The notes: a model not told the origin generated them from the letters alone. A DNA stretch of 64,000 bases from Agrypnia vestita (GCA_016648135.1 JADDOH010002054.1:1-64000), one strand, 5' to 3'; shown: positions 53,285-63,770, counted from the stretch's first letter. A program made the numbers and translations.

Positions 53285-53740
53285 TTAAATTCAGACATCA
53301 GATTGTGGGAATCACACAAAAGTTACAGCGAGCATATAAGAATACCGGGTTACTTGGAAAACATTAATAACCTCGCAGGACAATATTCAGACATCACATT
53401 ATGGGAATCATACAAAAGTTACATTTGTAAAGAGTTATTTGGAAAACATTAAAGACCTCGCAGGTTAAATTCAGACATCAGATTATGAGAATCATACAAA
53501 AGTTACAGCGAACGTATAAGTATACAGGGTTATTTGGAAAACATTAATAACCTCGCAGGACAATATTCAGACATCACATTATGGGAATCATACAAAAGTT
53601 ACATTTATAAAGAGTTATTTGGAAAACATTAATGACCTCGCAGGTTAAATTCAGACATCAGATTATGAGAATCATACAAAAGTTACAGCGAACATATAAG
53701 TATACAGGGTTTTTGTAAAACATTAATAACCTCGCCTAAT
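53285..53740. repeat. 180-bp tandem derived partly from the foldback family
   Basis: TTAAATTCAGACATCAGATT starts at 53285, 53465 and 53645, an exact 180-bp period. Each unit consists of two related 90-bp halves (ATTCAGACATCA.ATTATG.GA, CATACAAAAGTTACA, GTTATTTGGAAAACATTAA.). The end of the foldback terminus (ACAGGGTTATTTGGAAAACA, AACCTCGCAGG) is part of the unit. The 76-codon ORF at 53089-53319 (minus) runs into it. Confidence 0.8.
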
Positions 53741-54160
53741 ATCAATAAGTTATGCAATTTCAAAGTTTGCCATTTTTTTCAGTATTTCTGCATTCTTTTT
53801 TACAAAAAGTTTAACTGAAATTACAGTAACTTAACGATCACGATAAATTAATTTTTTTCAGTACTAGTTAAATAAAATGAAAAAAAACTCTGCAGAAATC
53901 CAATTGGAAAACATTCCAATTGGAATTCGAAGGTTTTTATTATTTTATTTGACTTGTATTGAAGGGAATGAACTTTTCACATTCAACATAAGTTACTATA
54001 ATGATAGTCCAACGTTTTACAAAAAATAAATCAGAAATTTTAAAAAACTATTGCAAACTTCTGTGTCGCATATCGCCTTAAATGGATCTCCATAACGATA
54101 TAAGGTCAAGGCCTCGCTTGAACATTTTCAGCACATAATCAAGTCATGAATATAGCTTCT
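53702..54160. mobile_element. Foldback element, CAGGGTTATTTG family, decayed copy
   Basis: Starts TACAGGGTTTTTGTAAAACA and shows AAAGTTTGCCATTTTTTTCA, TTACAGTAACT, CCAATTGGAATTCGAAGG and TATAATGATAGTCCAACGTT in the order of the full copies, ending near GCACATAATCAAG. Abuts the 180-bp tandem, of which its terminus is a component. Confidence 0.7.
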
Positions 54161-55567
54161 TCTTCAAATATAGCAAAATTATTTTTTAGTGACATATTTA
54201 TAATTTATATAAAATAACTTTATAAACACCACTTTTTTATTCAAATACTAAAATAAATCAAATTTATAAACATGCCTAGTAGCTGAAATATGATGCCTTA
54301 TTTTATCTTTAGATATAAGATAATGTATAATGTTATAAAATGAGGAAAATCAGCACATTTAAGATTTTTACATTTTTTAAGTTTCGGATAGTTTGGAAGT
54401 GATAGAATATAGGAAGGTACCTACTTTATTCTTTCAAGAGAAAGCTTGCGTGGAGATCTGGGAGAAAGAAAAAAAGGAGTTCAATTGTTTTCTGAAAGCG
54501 TCCTGTATATGTTGTGCTGTTTTCTATAATATTGATAAAACAATTTACCTAATATTTAATTTGAAACTAAATTACGATTACATAGATCACCGAGTTTACG
54601 AGTTTTTTTATTTATTTTCTGTGTTGTGTTGATTTCTAGGAAATTTTCCGTACCAAAGAGTTTTAATACAAAATTTGTCAGACAATCATTTTCAAACATG
54701 TCAGCTATATCTTTGTCTGTTGTGATCATATGATGAACATACCACCTTATTCTTAAAATAACAACCGCCTAATTCTCATTAATTTTGTTATATAAGTAGG
54801 AAAAAAATAAAGTGGACGTACTCGTAAAGTTTCTATGCGAAATTTCAAGACATCGTCGTCAAAATTGACGAAGCGACAATGTTTTGCAGAAGATCTTCTT
54901 CATTTAATTTTTAATGGACAATATTACTCACAGTGGGTGTAATGTCGACAGTTACGGAGATAAGCGACAACAAAATTGCATTTTTTTTCAATATTTCTAA
55001 CATATTTACTATAAACCGTTAGACCGTCACTACGGTAAAATATCAAAAAATCGTTCGCTTCAATACAAGTCAAATAAAGTGACAAAAACCTTGCATATAT
55101 TTTTCAAATTTCCGTTGAGTTTTAATCAATTTATTAAAGGGAATGAACTAATTTATAAACCACCCTGTCTCAATACAGATTCTGTAACACCTCAAATTGT
55201 GTAACACCTCTGAATGGGAACAAAAAATTAAATAAACTATTCCAATTCCATTTGGAATTTGGAAAAAGTATTCCCAAGGAATTCCCCATAAAAGGAATGA
55301 AACGAAAGGAAGATGGAGGAACTGAGCAGCGGCAGAGCAATGCAGACTGGAGTATATAATATAGAGTGCAGTGCATTGCAAGATCCGACAACAATACGGT
55401 CCACCAGTCTTACAGACACCGGGGAAGCTGTGAGATGCCGCCTTTTATTTCTTCAACCAACAATGAACCGTCTGGCGCAGATCTGCTCAATCGGGGAATA
55501 ATAAAAATATATATTTTCCATATATACACAATTTGGTAATGATAGCGAAATTAAGGATAAAAAAAAG
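54161..55567. other. Unassigned, with one more foldback fragment
   Basis: 54890-55170 aligns with the middle of the foldback family (TTTTTTTTCAATATTTCTAA, ACGGTAAAATATCAA, TCGCTTCAATACAAGTCAAA). ORF 54393-54632 has no motif. ORFs at 55148-55501 overlap on both strands. Confidence 0.4.
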
Positions 55568-56120
55568 TAACCCATAACAACCAAGTTTTTATTATACTCC
55601 CTTTCTTTGTAAAATATAATAACATTAAAGACGAATCAAAACATTTAACATAACACTAAACTTACAGTAATTTAATATATTTCTAAAATGTCAGATGTTT
55701 TGAGCTTTGATAAGACACTTCATTCTTTGAAGATTAAATTCTAAAAACATTTGTCAGTCAATTTAGATTTTCGACATTCGTAGTGAAGTACCTATTATGT
55801 ATACCGATGGAGTAATTCAAATTTAGAAAATATTCCGCGACGTAATCGGGCCGCCGTTGCTAGTAATCAAACTTTTGTAATGATTCCAATTTGAAAAAAC
55901 TATTAAAAATTTGAAAAAACCAAAATTATACTATAATTATTATTATTTTTTAGCGAGATTTTGATAAATCTTCTCGATCGTCACCATGAGTGTGCTTGTA
56001 AAGTTTCAGCTCGATTGGATCACGGGAAAAGGGTTAAAAATCGATCCAAAGTTTTTTCGACGGCAAGCCGGCAAGCAAGCAAGCAGACGCCACGAGTTAA
56101 TATAAAGGAAGTAATAACAC
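55568..56120. mobile_element. ACTCCCTTTC MITE, copy 4
   Basis: TAACCCATAACAACCAAG, then ACTCCCTTTC at 55596; right end AAAGGAAGT at 56112. Shares its left half with copy 1 at 12.7 kb and its right half (ATCACGGGAAAAGGGTTAAA, AAGCAAGCAGACGCCACGAG) with all copies. Confidence 0.75.
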
Positions 56121-56379
56121 AAATTTAGCAGATTTTTTTGACCAGAGGAGCTTTGCTAGATAAAAAAAATAATAATAAAAATCTGAAGCAACAAAAAATA
56201 TCGAAGGGTGGTATGATTTTTACACATACTATTCCGTCTGATACTTATAGAGCAATGTGACTCATTTCGGCTCACACAGTCCTTTTGAAGTGTCTAAAAT
56301 AAAATAAAACATCATATATAATATAATCATCAGTTATAAAAGCAAAGGCAGAAATATTCAAAAAATTAAAAAAATTAAA
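56121..56379. other. No feature seen
   Basis: AT-rich. Confidence 0.3.
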
Positions 56380-56443
56380 CAATTTTTATTAATGATTTAG
56401 AAAAGACATACAGAAAAAATCAAATTGACGAAAAAATATTTAA

Positions 56444-56517
56444 ATGCCCCCGGGACTCGAACCACGGACCTTACATTCTAACCGGGAATAGCGCGTTATC
56501 CAATTTCGCCATGGCAC
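56444..56517 (-). other. Arg-tRNA-like module E
   Basis: Complement of module F with a few differences (acceptor end GGGGGCAT). Box A-like GGCGAAATTGGATAACGCGC and box B GGTTCGAGTCC. Confidence 0.6.
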
Positions 56518-56709
56518 TCTGGTAAGTTAACGAAAAATTTTCAACTGTATATGTAGTCTCTTTTTAATTGATTAACATTTTTGTTCCATTTTCAAAGCAA
56601 TCTACTTTTTATAATGCAATACTGGATTGCTTTAAAAATGGAATAAAAATGTTAAACAATTAAAAAGAGACTACATATAAGGTTGAAAAATTTCCGTTAA
56701 CTTACCAGA

Positions 56710-56783
56710 GTGCCATGGCGAAATTGGATAACGCGCTATTCCCGGTTAGAATGTGAGGTCCGTGGTTCGAGTCCCGGTGGCAT
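56710..56783 (+). other. Arg-tRNA-like module F
   Basis: Acceptor GTGCCAT pairs with GTGGCAT over seven positions with wobbles. TGGCGAAATTGGATAACGCG closely follows insect Arg-tRNA 5' halves (TGGCGCAATGGATAACGCG). An anticodon stem TATTC/GAATG with loop CCGGTTA can form, giving GGT in the anticodon position, but base 33 is C where T is invariant and the T-stem is mismatched. Probably not a working tRNA. Confidence 0.6.
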
Positions 56784-56905
56784 TTAAATATTTATTCGTT
56801 AATTTGATTTTTTCTGTATGTCTTTTCTAAATCATTAATAAAAAATGTTTAATAATTCACAGAACTTTGCTCTGAAATTACAACTTCACAATAAGATTGT
56901 GTTTC

Positions 56906-57704
56906 CTTTAATACCAATTTAAAAATGTTTCGAATGTGGTCACCGAGTATTACTAATTTAGAATGAACTGAATTCTATATTGAATGTATCTATCGCTTTA
57001 AAAATCATGTTTCCTATATATTTATAGACTATGTTTCCTGTAAAATCTCCGATTTCAGTACATTTGAAATTAGTAATCCTTGATGACTGCATTCAAATTT
57101 TACGGATTTCGCTGCCTTGCTTTTATACCCCACATAAATATATTGTTTGTTCCATATTTTTCGGTTTTACAGAGTTTTTCAATGAAACATAAGCGAATAT
57201 GAATTTATTAAACACAGGATAACAAAGAATATAATATATGCAGTAGTTAAGCTCTTGTCGAACAAAATGTAATTACAACAGCAAAAAATTTATATTTACA
57301 TTAATGCGATTTATACGACAATACGAATATACTAATGCGAATTTAAATGTTACGTATCTGTCAACGGTGTCAGCTGCGCGGCTATTAGTGGCTACTGCGT
57401 GCCCATTAGTCATTGTAATTAGCTATCGCTATGCCTGCTGCTAGTTATTGACATTTTTTAAACTAGCAATGGGAACGTTGCGTTTAAACAACATGCATTG
57501 TTTTTGAAGTAATAATTATGTAAATATAACATCCTATATACATTTAACCCCATATAAAGGATTTTTTCTTTTTGGATTTACTCTTTACCTAATATTTATT
57601 CTATCACTCTTCAAATAACATTCCTACTTTGATATGACATTCCACAATTTTAAAACTTAAACATTCGGCACATGTCTTCTTAACCTAGAAATTATTTTTA
57701 TTTT
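56906..57704. other. No feature seen
   Basis: AT-rich, with a small GC-richer patch at 57360-57440. Confidence 0.3.
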
Positions 57705-57886
57705 TATTTTTTTTTAATAGAGATGCGGAAACGGAAATCGTGTCACATCAATATTCTTACCATTTTCAAATTAAGCTAAACCCTTGTGCTATAAAAATAG
57801 GACTAACTTGCTTGTCTAGAGAGAGATTCGAACCTGCGACCTTTGGATCACGAGGCGAGAGTCCTAACCACAAGACCAACAAGCTC
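57705..57886 (-). repeat. tRNA-derived SINE, copy 3
   Basis: Minus strand: AGCTTGTTGGTCTTGTGGTT, GGACTCTCGCCTCGTGATCC, GGTCGCAGGTTCGAA, body and CATCTCTATTAAAAAAAAA-type end. Close to copies 1 and 2. Confidence 0.8.
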
Positions 57887-58011
57887 TTCTACAAAATACA
57901 GATTATTCACGACTGTTGATTTAATTTCAAAGTCATTTGCGTCATGCTTAAATATACACACAAATCTTTCGGTATGTTCGAGTTTGACATATCTTAACCG
58001 TACATCTTAAC

Positions 58012-58496
58012 CTTCTTCTTCTTCTGTTAGATCCTCGATATGTGTTGACAGTTCAGTCCTGGTCTTGTGACGAGGTCGTCCAGCTTTCTCTCCGTCTCTT
58101 TGGTCATCTCTCGTCTCGTTCGGTACATTCTCTCGACATAGTCCCTCCCGAAACGCCTTCTCTGCCTGCTCCATCTTACATGTCTTGTATGTCGCAGGTT
58201 CTGCGGATTTCCACATTGGGTACTCTGTCCCTGAGGGTATTGCCCGCAATGGGTCTTAGGGTCTTCATCTCGGTAGTTCTGAAGAGGTATTTAGTTCTCA
58301 CCGTGTTCGCTCTTGCTTCGATACCGTATGTCATGATAGGTCTTATGCATTTTTTATATATTTTGAGTTTGCTTTCCACTAGCACATGCTTATTGGCCCA
58401 CACAGTGTCTCTTGAACATTCGGAGATAGCCGATGCTTTGTTTGTCTGCTTTTTGACTTCGTTATACAGATCGCTGTAGCTAGATATACAGCCCAA
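58012..58496 (-). pseudogene. LINE family 2 RT C-terminus
   Basis: Minus strand: LKIYKKCIRPIMTYGIEARA, NTVRTKYLFRTTEMKTLRPI, AGNTLRDRVPNVEIRRTCDI, then in other frames a W.R.RRR..RD.V block and GRPRHKTRTE. This is the part after the palm of a widespread insect LINE (Y...RP.MTYG.E.R). It ends in a (GAA)n tail, seen as CTTCTTCTTCTTCTG at 58014-58028. Frame changes show that it is dead. A sister copy lies at 61795-62160. The plus-strand ORF 58042-58479 is its shadow. Confidence 0.8.
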
Positions 58497-58924
58497 GATA
58501 AAATTTCGTAACCTGTTTTATGGGTTTACCTTAATCCAGAAATATTGCTACCTATAGAAAAAAAAACAGTTCTGTTGCCAATGCTATGGTATGGAAGTGA
58601 AGTCTGGAATTAGTAAATACGGAACGAAAATATATTGAATGCAGTGAAAATGTAGTCCTAAAGAGTTAAGATTATTATTACGGTCGTTGGACACATTAAA
58701 GCGACTGAATTTTTCATAATCGGTATAAGTTAAATGTAATGATTGTTCATCTTTAAGCAAAAAATAAGTCAAAAATATTGAAAAAATGCCAACTTTGACA
58801 ATATTGTATGTCTCCATAGTTATTGATATTAAAGTCATGGTTGCTTGAACATATTCGACTCATTATCAGGACAGTAAAGTTTTTGCTTCAAGCTAAAAGA
58901 TATTCCGTAGAATAGCGGTGAAGA
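58497..58924. other. LINE family 1 scrap and foldback scrap
   Basis: 58570-58665 (plus) repeats the family-1 sequence around TGGTATGGAAGTGAAGTCTG. 58690-58885 aligns with the CAGGGTTATTTG foldback family (GCAAAAAATAAGTCAAAAAT, TATTGAAAAAATGC, CGACTCATTATCA). Confidence 0.5.
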
Positions 58925-59430
58925 TATGATTGTTAGGCGTTAAGCATTAATGGAGTTCTGGTACCGACACTAATGTATGAAAGTGAAGCAGAAGAGGAAC
59001 GAAAGTAGATTGAATGCAGTGGAGATGAGATCCCTTAGACGTATGTGTGGCAAATCCATGTATGATAGAGTAAAGAATGAAGATATTTGGAATGAATGTA
59101 AAGCTGATCGTAGCATAATACATGGAATAAAACTAGGGTCACTCAGGTGGTTTGGGCATGTTGAGCGAATGAATAAAGAAAGAATGGTAAGAAAGATATA
59201 AAAAGCAAGTGTTGACGGCACCAGAAAGAGAGGGCGACCACGGAAGACGTGGCATTACCAGATTAACCAGATACTGGAAGATGGTCTTGTTAGAAGCCTC
59301 AACAACCGTCGAGCCTGCACGCGAAGATGTATGAATGTAGATGAGGCGAAAGTTGTATGTCAGGACAGAAGAGTATGGGGCTCTATCCTCTCTGGGGAAA
59401 GGGCGTGATGGTAAGTTAGTTAGTTAGTTA
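58925..59430 (+). pseudogene. LINE family 1, 3' end (plus strand)
   Basis: Frame QKRNESRLNAVEMRSLRRMC, then GKSMYDRVKNEDIWNECKAD, then LGSLRWFGHVERMNKERMVR is open for 74 codons (58977-59201). The GRPRKTWHYQ-like region, NNRRACTRRCMNVDEAKVVC and the 3' end GGGGAAAGGGCGTGATGGTA follow, with TAGTTAGTTAGTTA tail at 59415-59430. Very close in sequence to the copy at 8.2 kb. Confidence 0.85.
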
Positions 59431-59680
59431 TAATCATTAAATCGCGCGTCCCCGCGTTGAAGCCCCCTGTTGTGTGTGCATCTCAAGCTCAGTGCATGTG
59501 TGCCGTGCGCGCCCTGCGGCAGCGTCTCTCCTCCCGCTCGGGGCTCGGGAGAGCTGCATCCTTATTGCATTACTTGGCAGCCAACTAACGGACGAGCGCC
59601 GCCGCCATAATGGACCATATATTGAATTACTTTATTAATCGAGTCAATGCTTCGAGTCTCGCGGTTACTGCGGTCTCAAC
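59431..59680. other. GC- and CpG-rich block
   Basis: 59440-59620 is the most GC-rich stretch in this part (GCGCGCCCTGCGGCAGCGTC, CGCCGCCGCC). No ORF of length, no repeat match. It could be a host promoter or exon fragment between two transposons. Confidence 0.3.
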
Positions 59681-60249
59681 TAGTGATGCAACGAATACTA
59701 CGAATACGAATACGAATTTCGAGCCTGCTATTCGGCGAATACGAATACGAATAATTCAACAAGGTAATAAATAATACACCACTGTTCTTTTTTTACTAAG
59801 AGATTTAATAATTAAAATGTACCACCGACAATTTTTTTTCAAAAAGCACAAAAATTATTTTATCCGTTTAGATTTAATTTCAAATTATTTTATGAGTTAA
59901 CACTTTTATGAACGAACAATACGTGGGTATTACAAAACAAAAACTTCATGAAATGAGCACCTAACCTTATTAATAACTAAACGAAACCAGATGAAGTAAC
60001 TCATGCTGTGAAATAACTAACAATTGACAACTTGAGAACTCAATAAATCCATTCATTTAATGTTAGAGGAATCCCCGATAATGCGAAGGTGTTTTCGAAT
60101 ACACGGTGCGCAGCCAAACCGTAATTTGCGTTCAGTTATAAACAGTTTGTTTTTAATATTCGTCATGATATTCGGCGAATACGAATATTCGGTAAATATC
60201 TACTATTCGGCGAATACGAATATTCGTACCCGTATTCGTTGCATCACTA
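59681..60249. mobile_element. hAT-like element with TAGTGATGCAACGAATAC ends
   Basis: TAGTGATGCAACGAATAC at the left and GTATTCGTTGCATCACTA at the right form perfect TIRs, followed inward by (GAATAC)n-like repeats. Flanking octamers GTCTCAAC and GTCCGAAT agree at five of eight positions. Small chance ORF 60060-60326. Non-autonomous. Confidence 0.7.
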
Positions 60250-60404
60250 GTCCGAATGGATCACGCTGCCTCCGATTATACCTACACACTTGCATTGCAT
60301 CATTGCATTCTGGTTTATTCTCCTAGGTTAGTGTTATGTCTTGACCCCTATTATATAATATTATACACCTCTTATGTGGTTTTTTTTTGGGTTTTTTGGG
60401 AAAC

Positions 60405-60650
60405 GGATATTTTATACGAAACGTCGAGATTTGCTTCTCAGTGAAATATACGTATTTCACTGAGAAGCAAATCTCGACGTTTCGCCGAAGTCTTATCCAA
60501 CGTCATCAGGAGAGCGTTCTATCACCGCGGGTGTGGAGGCCGAACCGATTATTTATTCCGAGATCGTAAATTATATGCACTTTATTGTGGAGTGTTCACT
60601 TCTTCTGCGACAGAGGTCGCCAGTGTGCAATATGTACTAATTACATCTTC
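60405..60650 (-). repeat. Terminal repeat with hammerhead-like core, copy 2
   Basis: On the minus strand: TTAGTACATATTGCACACTG, GAAGAAGTGAACACTCCACA, then CTGATGA (60509 to 60503), GAAAC (60483 to 60479), then a perfect 32-bp-arm palindrome (60417-60448 and 60453-60484, loop TACG), then TTCGTATAAAATATCCG. Relative to copy 1 at 37.1 kb the palindrome is extra. Stem II would need G-U pairs. Provisional assignment to Penelope-type termini. Confidence 0.5.
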
Positions 60651-60968
60651 GAGCTTTTCTGTGACGTCTATGTAAGTCTCATTTTTTTAAAACTATTGAG
60701 ATTTTTTTAATATTTCAGTTTAATGAAAATCAAAACAAATAAGTGCATACATTACTCAAAATTACACATTAATCAAAATATATAATTCTCTATGCAACAA
60801 TGTCCATCACTAACGCTACCAGGCGGCTCAATTAATGATGAGGTATAATATAATAATAAGGTGTGAGAAGAAAGAAAGCATAATTGTCTATTTAATAATG
60901 TCAATAAATAAAGTTATCAAGACGTCTAGATAGTGCTGTTCTCACAGTCTTAACTGGCGGCTGAAATA
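60651..60968. other. No feature seen
   Basis: AT-rich. Confidence 0.3.
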
Positions 60969-61513
60969 TATACAGGGTTATTTGGAAAACATTAATAACC
61001 TCGCAGGACTATATTTCTGCTTTGATTATGAGTCGAAAATGTTCAAGCTGTTATAACTTAATATCAATAGTTAAGGAGATATGCGACAACAAAGTTTGCA
61101 TTTTCTTTCAATATTTCTGACTTATTTTTTGTAAAACTTTGAACTATCATTACAGTAACTGATAACGATTAGGAAAAATTCATTCGTTTCAATACAAGTT
61201 AAACAAAATGATAAAAACCCTGAAAATTTTCCAATTGGAATTTTCTCCGACTGGAATTCGAAGGTTTTTATTATTTTATTTGACTTGTATTAAAGGGAAT
61301 GAATTTTTCATATCTACATAATTTACTATAATGATAGTCCAACGTTTTACAAAAAATAAGTCAGATATATTGGGAAAAAAATGCATACTTTGATGTCGCA
61401 TATCTCCTGAACTATTTATATTAGGTCACGATAGCTTGAACATTTTCGACTCATAATCAAGGCGGCAATGTAGTCCTGCGAGGTTATTAATGTTTTCTAA
61501 ATAACCCTGTATA
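60969..61513. mobile_element. Foldback element, CAGGGTTATTTG family, copy 2
   Basis: TATACAGGGTTATTTGGAAA at the left and ..TTTCTAAATAACCCTGTATA at the right, with inverted halves as in copy 1 (52462-52995). 545 bp. Non-coding. Confidence 0.8.
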
Positions 61514-61794
61514 GGGGCGCCTAGTAGAGTAAGGTCGGCCCTGGCTATTAACACCTTAATGCCCGAGATATTAATTTGCATACAATGAGAGAGTTTACAT
61601 CTCACTGAAGCTCCCGTGGGCCGAGTTTATTGATTTACGTTTATGGACCATTTATTATAGAAACCAGTTTCTCCATTGAAATTGACTGTCCATACAAACA
61701 ACTATACAATCTATCGAGATAACCCTTTTCTCGCCTCACAGAATCACAGGTCTAATGAGCCTATTCAACATGTAATGTTATTTAATTAAATTAG
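61514..61794. other. No feature seen
   Basis: No repeat or coding motif recognised. Confidence 0.3.
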
Positions 61795-62160
61795 TTTTAG
61801 TAGTATTACGTACGGTATCGAGACAAGGGCTGACACTACCAGAACTAAAAATCTCCTAAGAACAACTGAGATAAAGACTCTCCGACCCATTGCGGGACTG
61901 ACAATCCGAGACCGAGTGAGGAATTCCGAAATACGAAGGACTTGCGACGTCGAGGATATTGTCCGATGGGGAAGATCTAGAAGACGTTACTGGAGAGATC
62001 ATGTTCTGAGAGAGTAGTGAGCATAGCAGCGAACAAGCTGCCGTCTGGTACCAGACTCCCAGGAAGACCGCATAAAAGACGGCGAGATAGCTAGACATCT
62101 GTATCCCAGGAACAGGCTCCGAGCAATGACAGGACGCAGTCCTAGATGAAGCAGAAGAAG
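61795..62160 (+). pseudogene. LINE family 2, second copy
   Basis: Plus strand: YGIETRADTTRTKNLLRTTE, IKTLRPIAGLTIRDRVRNSE, IRRTCDVEDIVRWGRSRRRY, WRDHV, then a broken C-terminus with a basic region and a GAAGAAGAAGAAG tail at 62147-62166. Same family as 58012-58496. Confidence 0.8.
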
Positions 62161-62173
62161 AAGAAGTTTGAGT

Positions 62174-62270
62174 AGCTTGTTGGTCTAGTGGTTAGGACTC
62201 TCGCCTCGTGATCTAAAGATCGCGGGTTTGAACCTCACTCCAGCCCAGCAAGATAGTCCTATTAACCTAT
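62174..62270 (+). repeat. tRNA-derived SINE, copy 4 (3' truncated)
   Basis: AGCTTGTTGGTCTAGTGGTT (perfect box A), GGACTCTCGCCTCGTGATCT, GCGGGTTTGAACC (box B), then AGTCCTATTA where the similarity stops. It begins directly behind the (GAA)n tail of the preceding LINE. Confidence 0.75.
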
Positions 62271-62549
62271 TATATATATTAAGGTAAATTACAGAAGCCT
62301 CACAAACTATTTACATATATGGGAAGTCTTTATAAGGTAGTCCAAAGCTAATGACCTGTATGGGATGGCTTAAGTGATCACTTTACACAACGTAACGGTC
62401 ACCAAATCCACCATAAGAACATTCACATATCATCGAATTTTTTAAAGTTGTATAAATGTTCTAAATCAGTTTTCTTTCATATATTCGATTGGACTGCGCT
62501 AAAGACCTTCCCTTCATCAAAAGTCCTTCCCATGATATAATCATAGCTT
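62271..62549. other. No feature seen
   Basis: AT-rich. Confidence 0.3.
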
Positions 62550-62635
62550 TCATTTTCCGAAGCAGGATTCTCCTACAGCTTTGACCAGATTTTATGTTAT
62601 TTTTAATTAATTAAATATTCTTATTTTGATATATA
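62550..62635 (+). pseudogene. Last codons and 3' end of the LINE seen at 54-679
   Basis: FRSRILLQL then stop (62564-62582) equals the C-terminus FRSRILLHL of the LINE at the start of the window; the following 50 bp are T/A-rich. A very short 5'-truncated copy. Confidence 0.55.
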
Positions 62636-63010
62636 TCATCATCATCATCATTCTTAGCACCACAACCCTTGTGGGTCTTGGCCTCCTCAATAATTTTCCT
62701 TCACTCATCTCGGTCTAGTGCCAGCTCTCTCCGGTTTCGAAGCTCTAAGGCAGAGATATCTTTGAGGACGTTGTCACTCCATCTTAATTTTGGCCTTTCT
62801 AAGCTCCTTCATCCTATTGGCCTTGAGTTCAGCAGGGACTTTGGTGCTTGATGCTCGGACATTCTCTCCACGTGACCCAGCCACCGAAGTCTTCCCAGTT
62901 TTATAAATTTTGTGACGTTTGGCTCCTTAAATAGAGTATAGAGCTCATTGTTGTAACGTCAGCGCCAAAGTTCATTTTCTAGAACCGGTCCGAAGATACG
63001 CCTCAAAATG
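62636..63010 (-). pseudogene. LINE family 3 RT C-terminus with (ATG/ATC)n tail
   Basis: Minus strand, in frames broken by stops: ILRRIFGPVLENELWR, YNNELYTLFKEPNVTKFIKL, GRLRWLGHVERMSEHQAPKS, RPKLRWSDNVLKDISALELR, then AKTHKGCGAKN. This is the classic C-terminal part of a common insect LINE (RIYNNEL..L, R.RW.GHV.RM, GRPK.RW.DDV..DL, AKTHKG). The tail is the trinucleotide run CATCATCATCATC at 62637-62652. Confidence 0.8.
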
Positions 63011-63497
63011 TTCCTTTCATTTTTGATATATATACTTTCATAATATGTATGCCTTGAACACTTTGTAATGTAAATATTAATAAATAAATTGAATTGAATT
63101 GAAAAGGATATTCTGTCACGGAAGAGGGTTAAATGCTGTGTAATTAAGTATTGCAGACAATTCTGAGTACAATTAACATTTTTTCCATCGAGAATGATAC
63201 ATCAAGGATTTTTTTTATATTTTCATTGTAAAGTGATAATTACTGTAAAGTACTGACGATGAGTGTGTAACCTGGGATAGATGACGTCATAGTTTCTATT
63301 ACGTAGAAGATATTTTAAATATTATTTTAGTACCAGCGTTTAAAACCCAGCTTAGGACGTCGTTTTTCTTAACTGGATCATCTTCCATATTAATTTAATC
63401 ACCGCAAGCACGATTTAATAACCAACGTCTAGAGGAATGCGGTTTAACATTTTAACTTTAAAAAAGGATCAGCAAAAGAATATTTCTTTAAAAAACA
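63011..63497. other. Unassigned; small (AATTG)n tail
   Basis: 63078-63103 ends AATAAATTGAATTGAATTG, a pentanucleotide tail typical of a LINE 3' end. The rest shows nothing. Confidence 0.35.
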
Positions 63498-63770
63498 AAC
63501 CCATTAAAACCAGGTTTTTATTATACTCCCTTTCTAATTTACTAGTTGAAACAGGTTTGGCGCTTACCCCATGCTTTGGGCTCGAGTCGGGCGACGCTAC
63601 GAAAGGGAGTAATAAAAAATTTCGAAAAATCCAAAATTATACTACAATTATTAATTTATTTAAACGAAAATTTGTTAGATCATAGATTGTCGCCACGAGT
63701 CTGCCTGCAAAGTTTCAGCTCGATTGGGTCACGGGAAAAGGGTTAAAAATCAGACGCTACGAGTAAAAAA
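63498..63770. mobile_element. ACTCCCTTTC MITE, copy 5 (rearranged)
   Basis: AACCCATTAAAACCAGG, ACTCCCTTTC (63525), a short interior ending GAAAGGGAGT (63601-63610), then the conserved core (TTTCAGCTCGATTGGGTCAC, GGGAAAAGGGTTAAAAATCA, GACGCTACGAG). The inner terminus precedes part of the core, so the copy is a composite of two. Confidence 0.65.

Larger units (their letters stand above)
56380..56905. mobile_element. tRNA-like foldback element E-F (palindromic)
   Basis: A large inverted repeat centred near 56620: TTTAGAAAAGACATACAG at the left against CTGTATGTCTTTTCTAAA at the right, including two tRNA-like modules (E minus, F plus) and a centre AAAGCAATCTACTTTTTATA / ATGCAATACTGGATTGCTTT. The right side extends into the outer arm (TTACAACTTCACAATAAG). 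The frame is the one of elements A to D, but the tRNA-like cargo is different. No target duplication found. Confidence 0.8.

Noticed and set aside
56444..56783. Pair of functional Arg or Thr tRNA genes
   Set aside because: Mismatched T-stem, missing T33, and location inside a palindromic repeat; tRNA-like only.
58042..58479. 145-codon plus-strand ORF
   Set aside because: Shadow of the minus-strand LINE family 2 reverse transcriptase.
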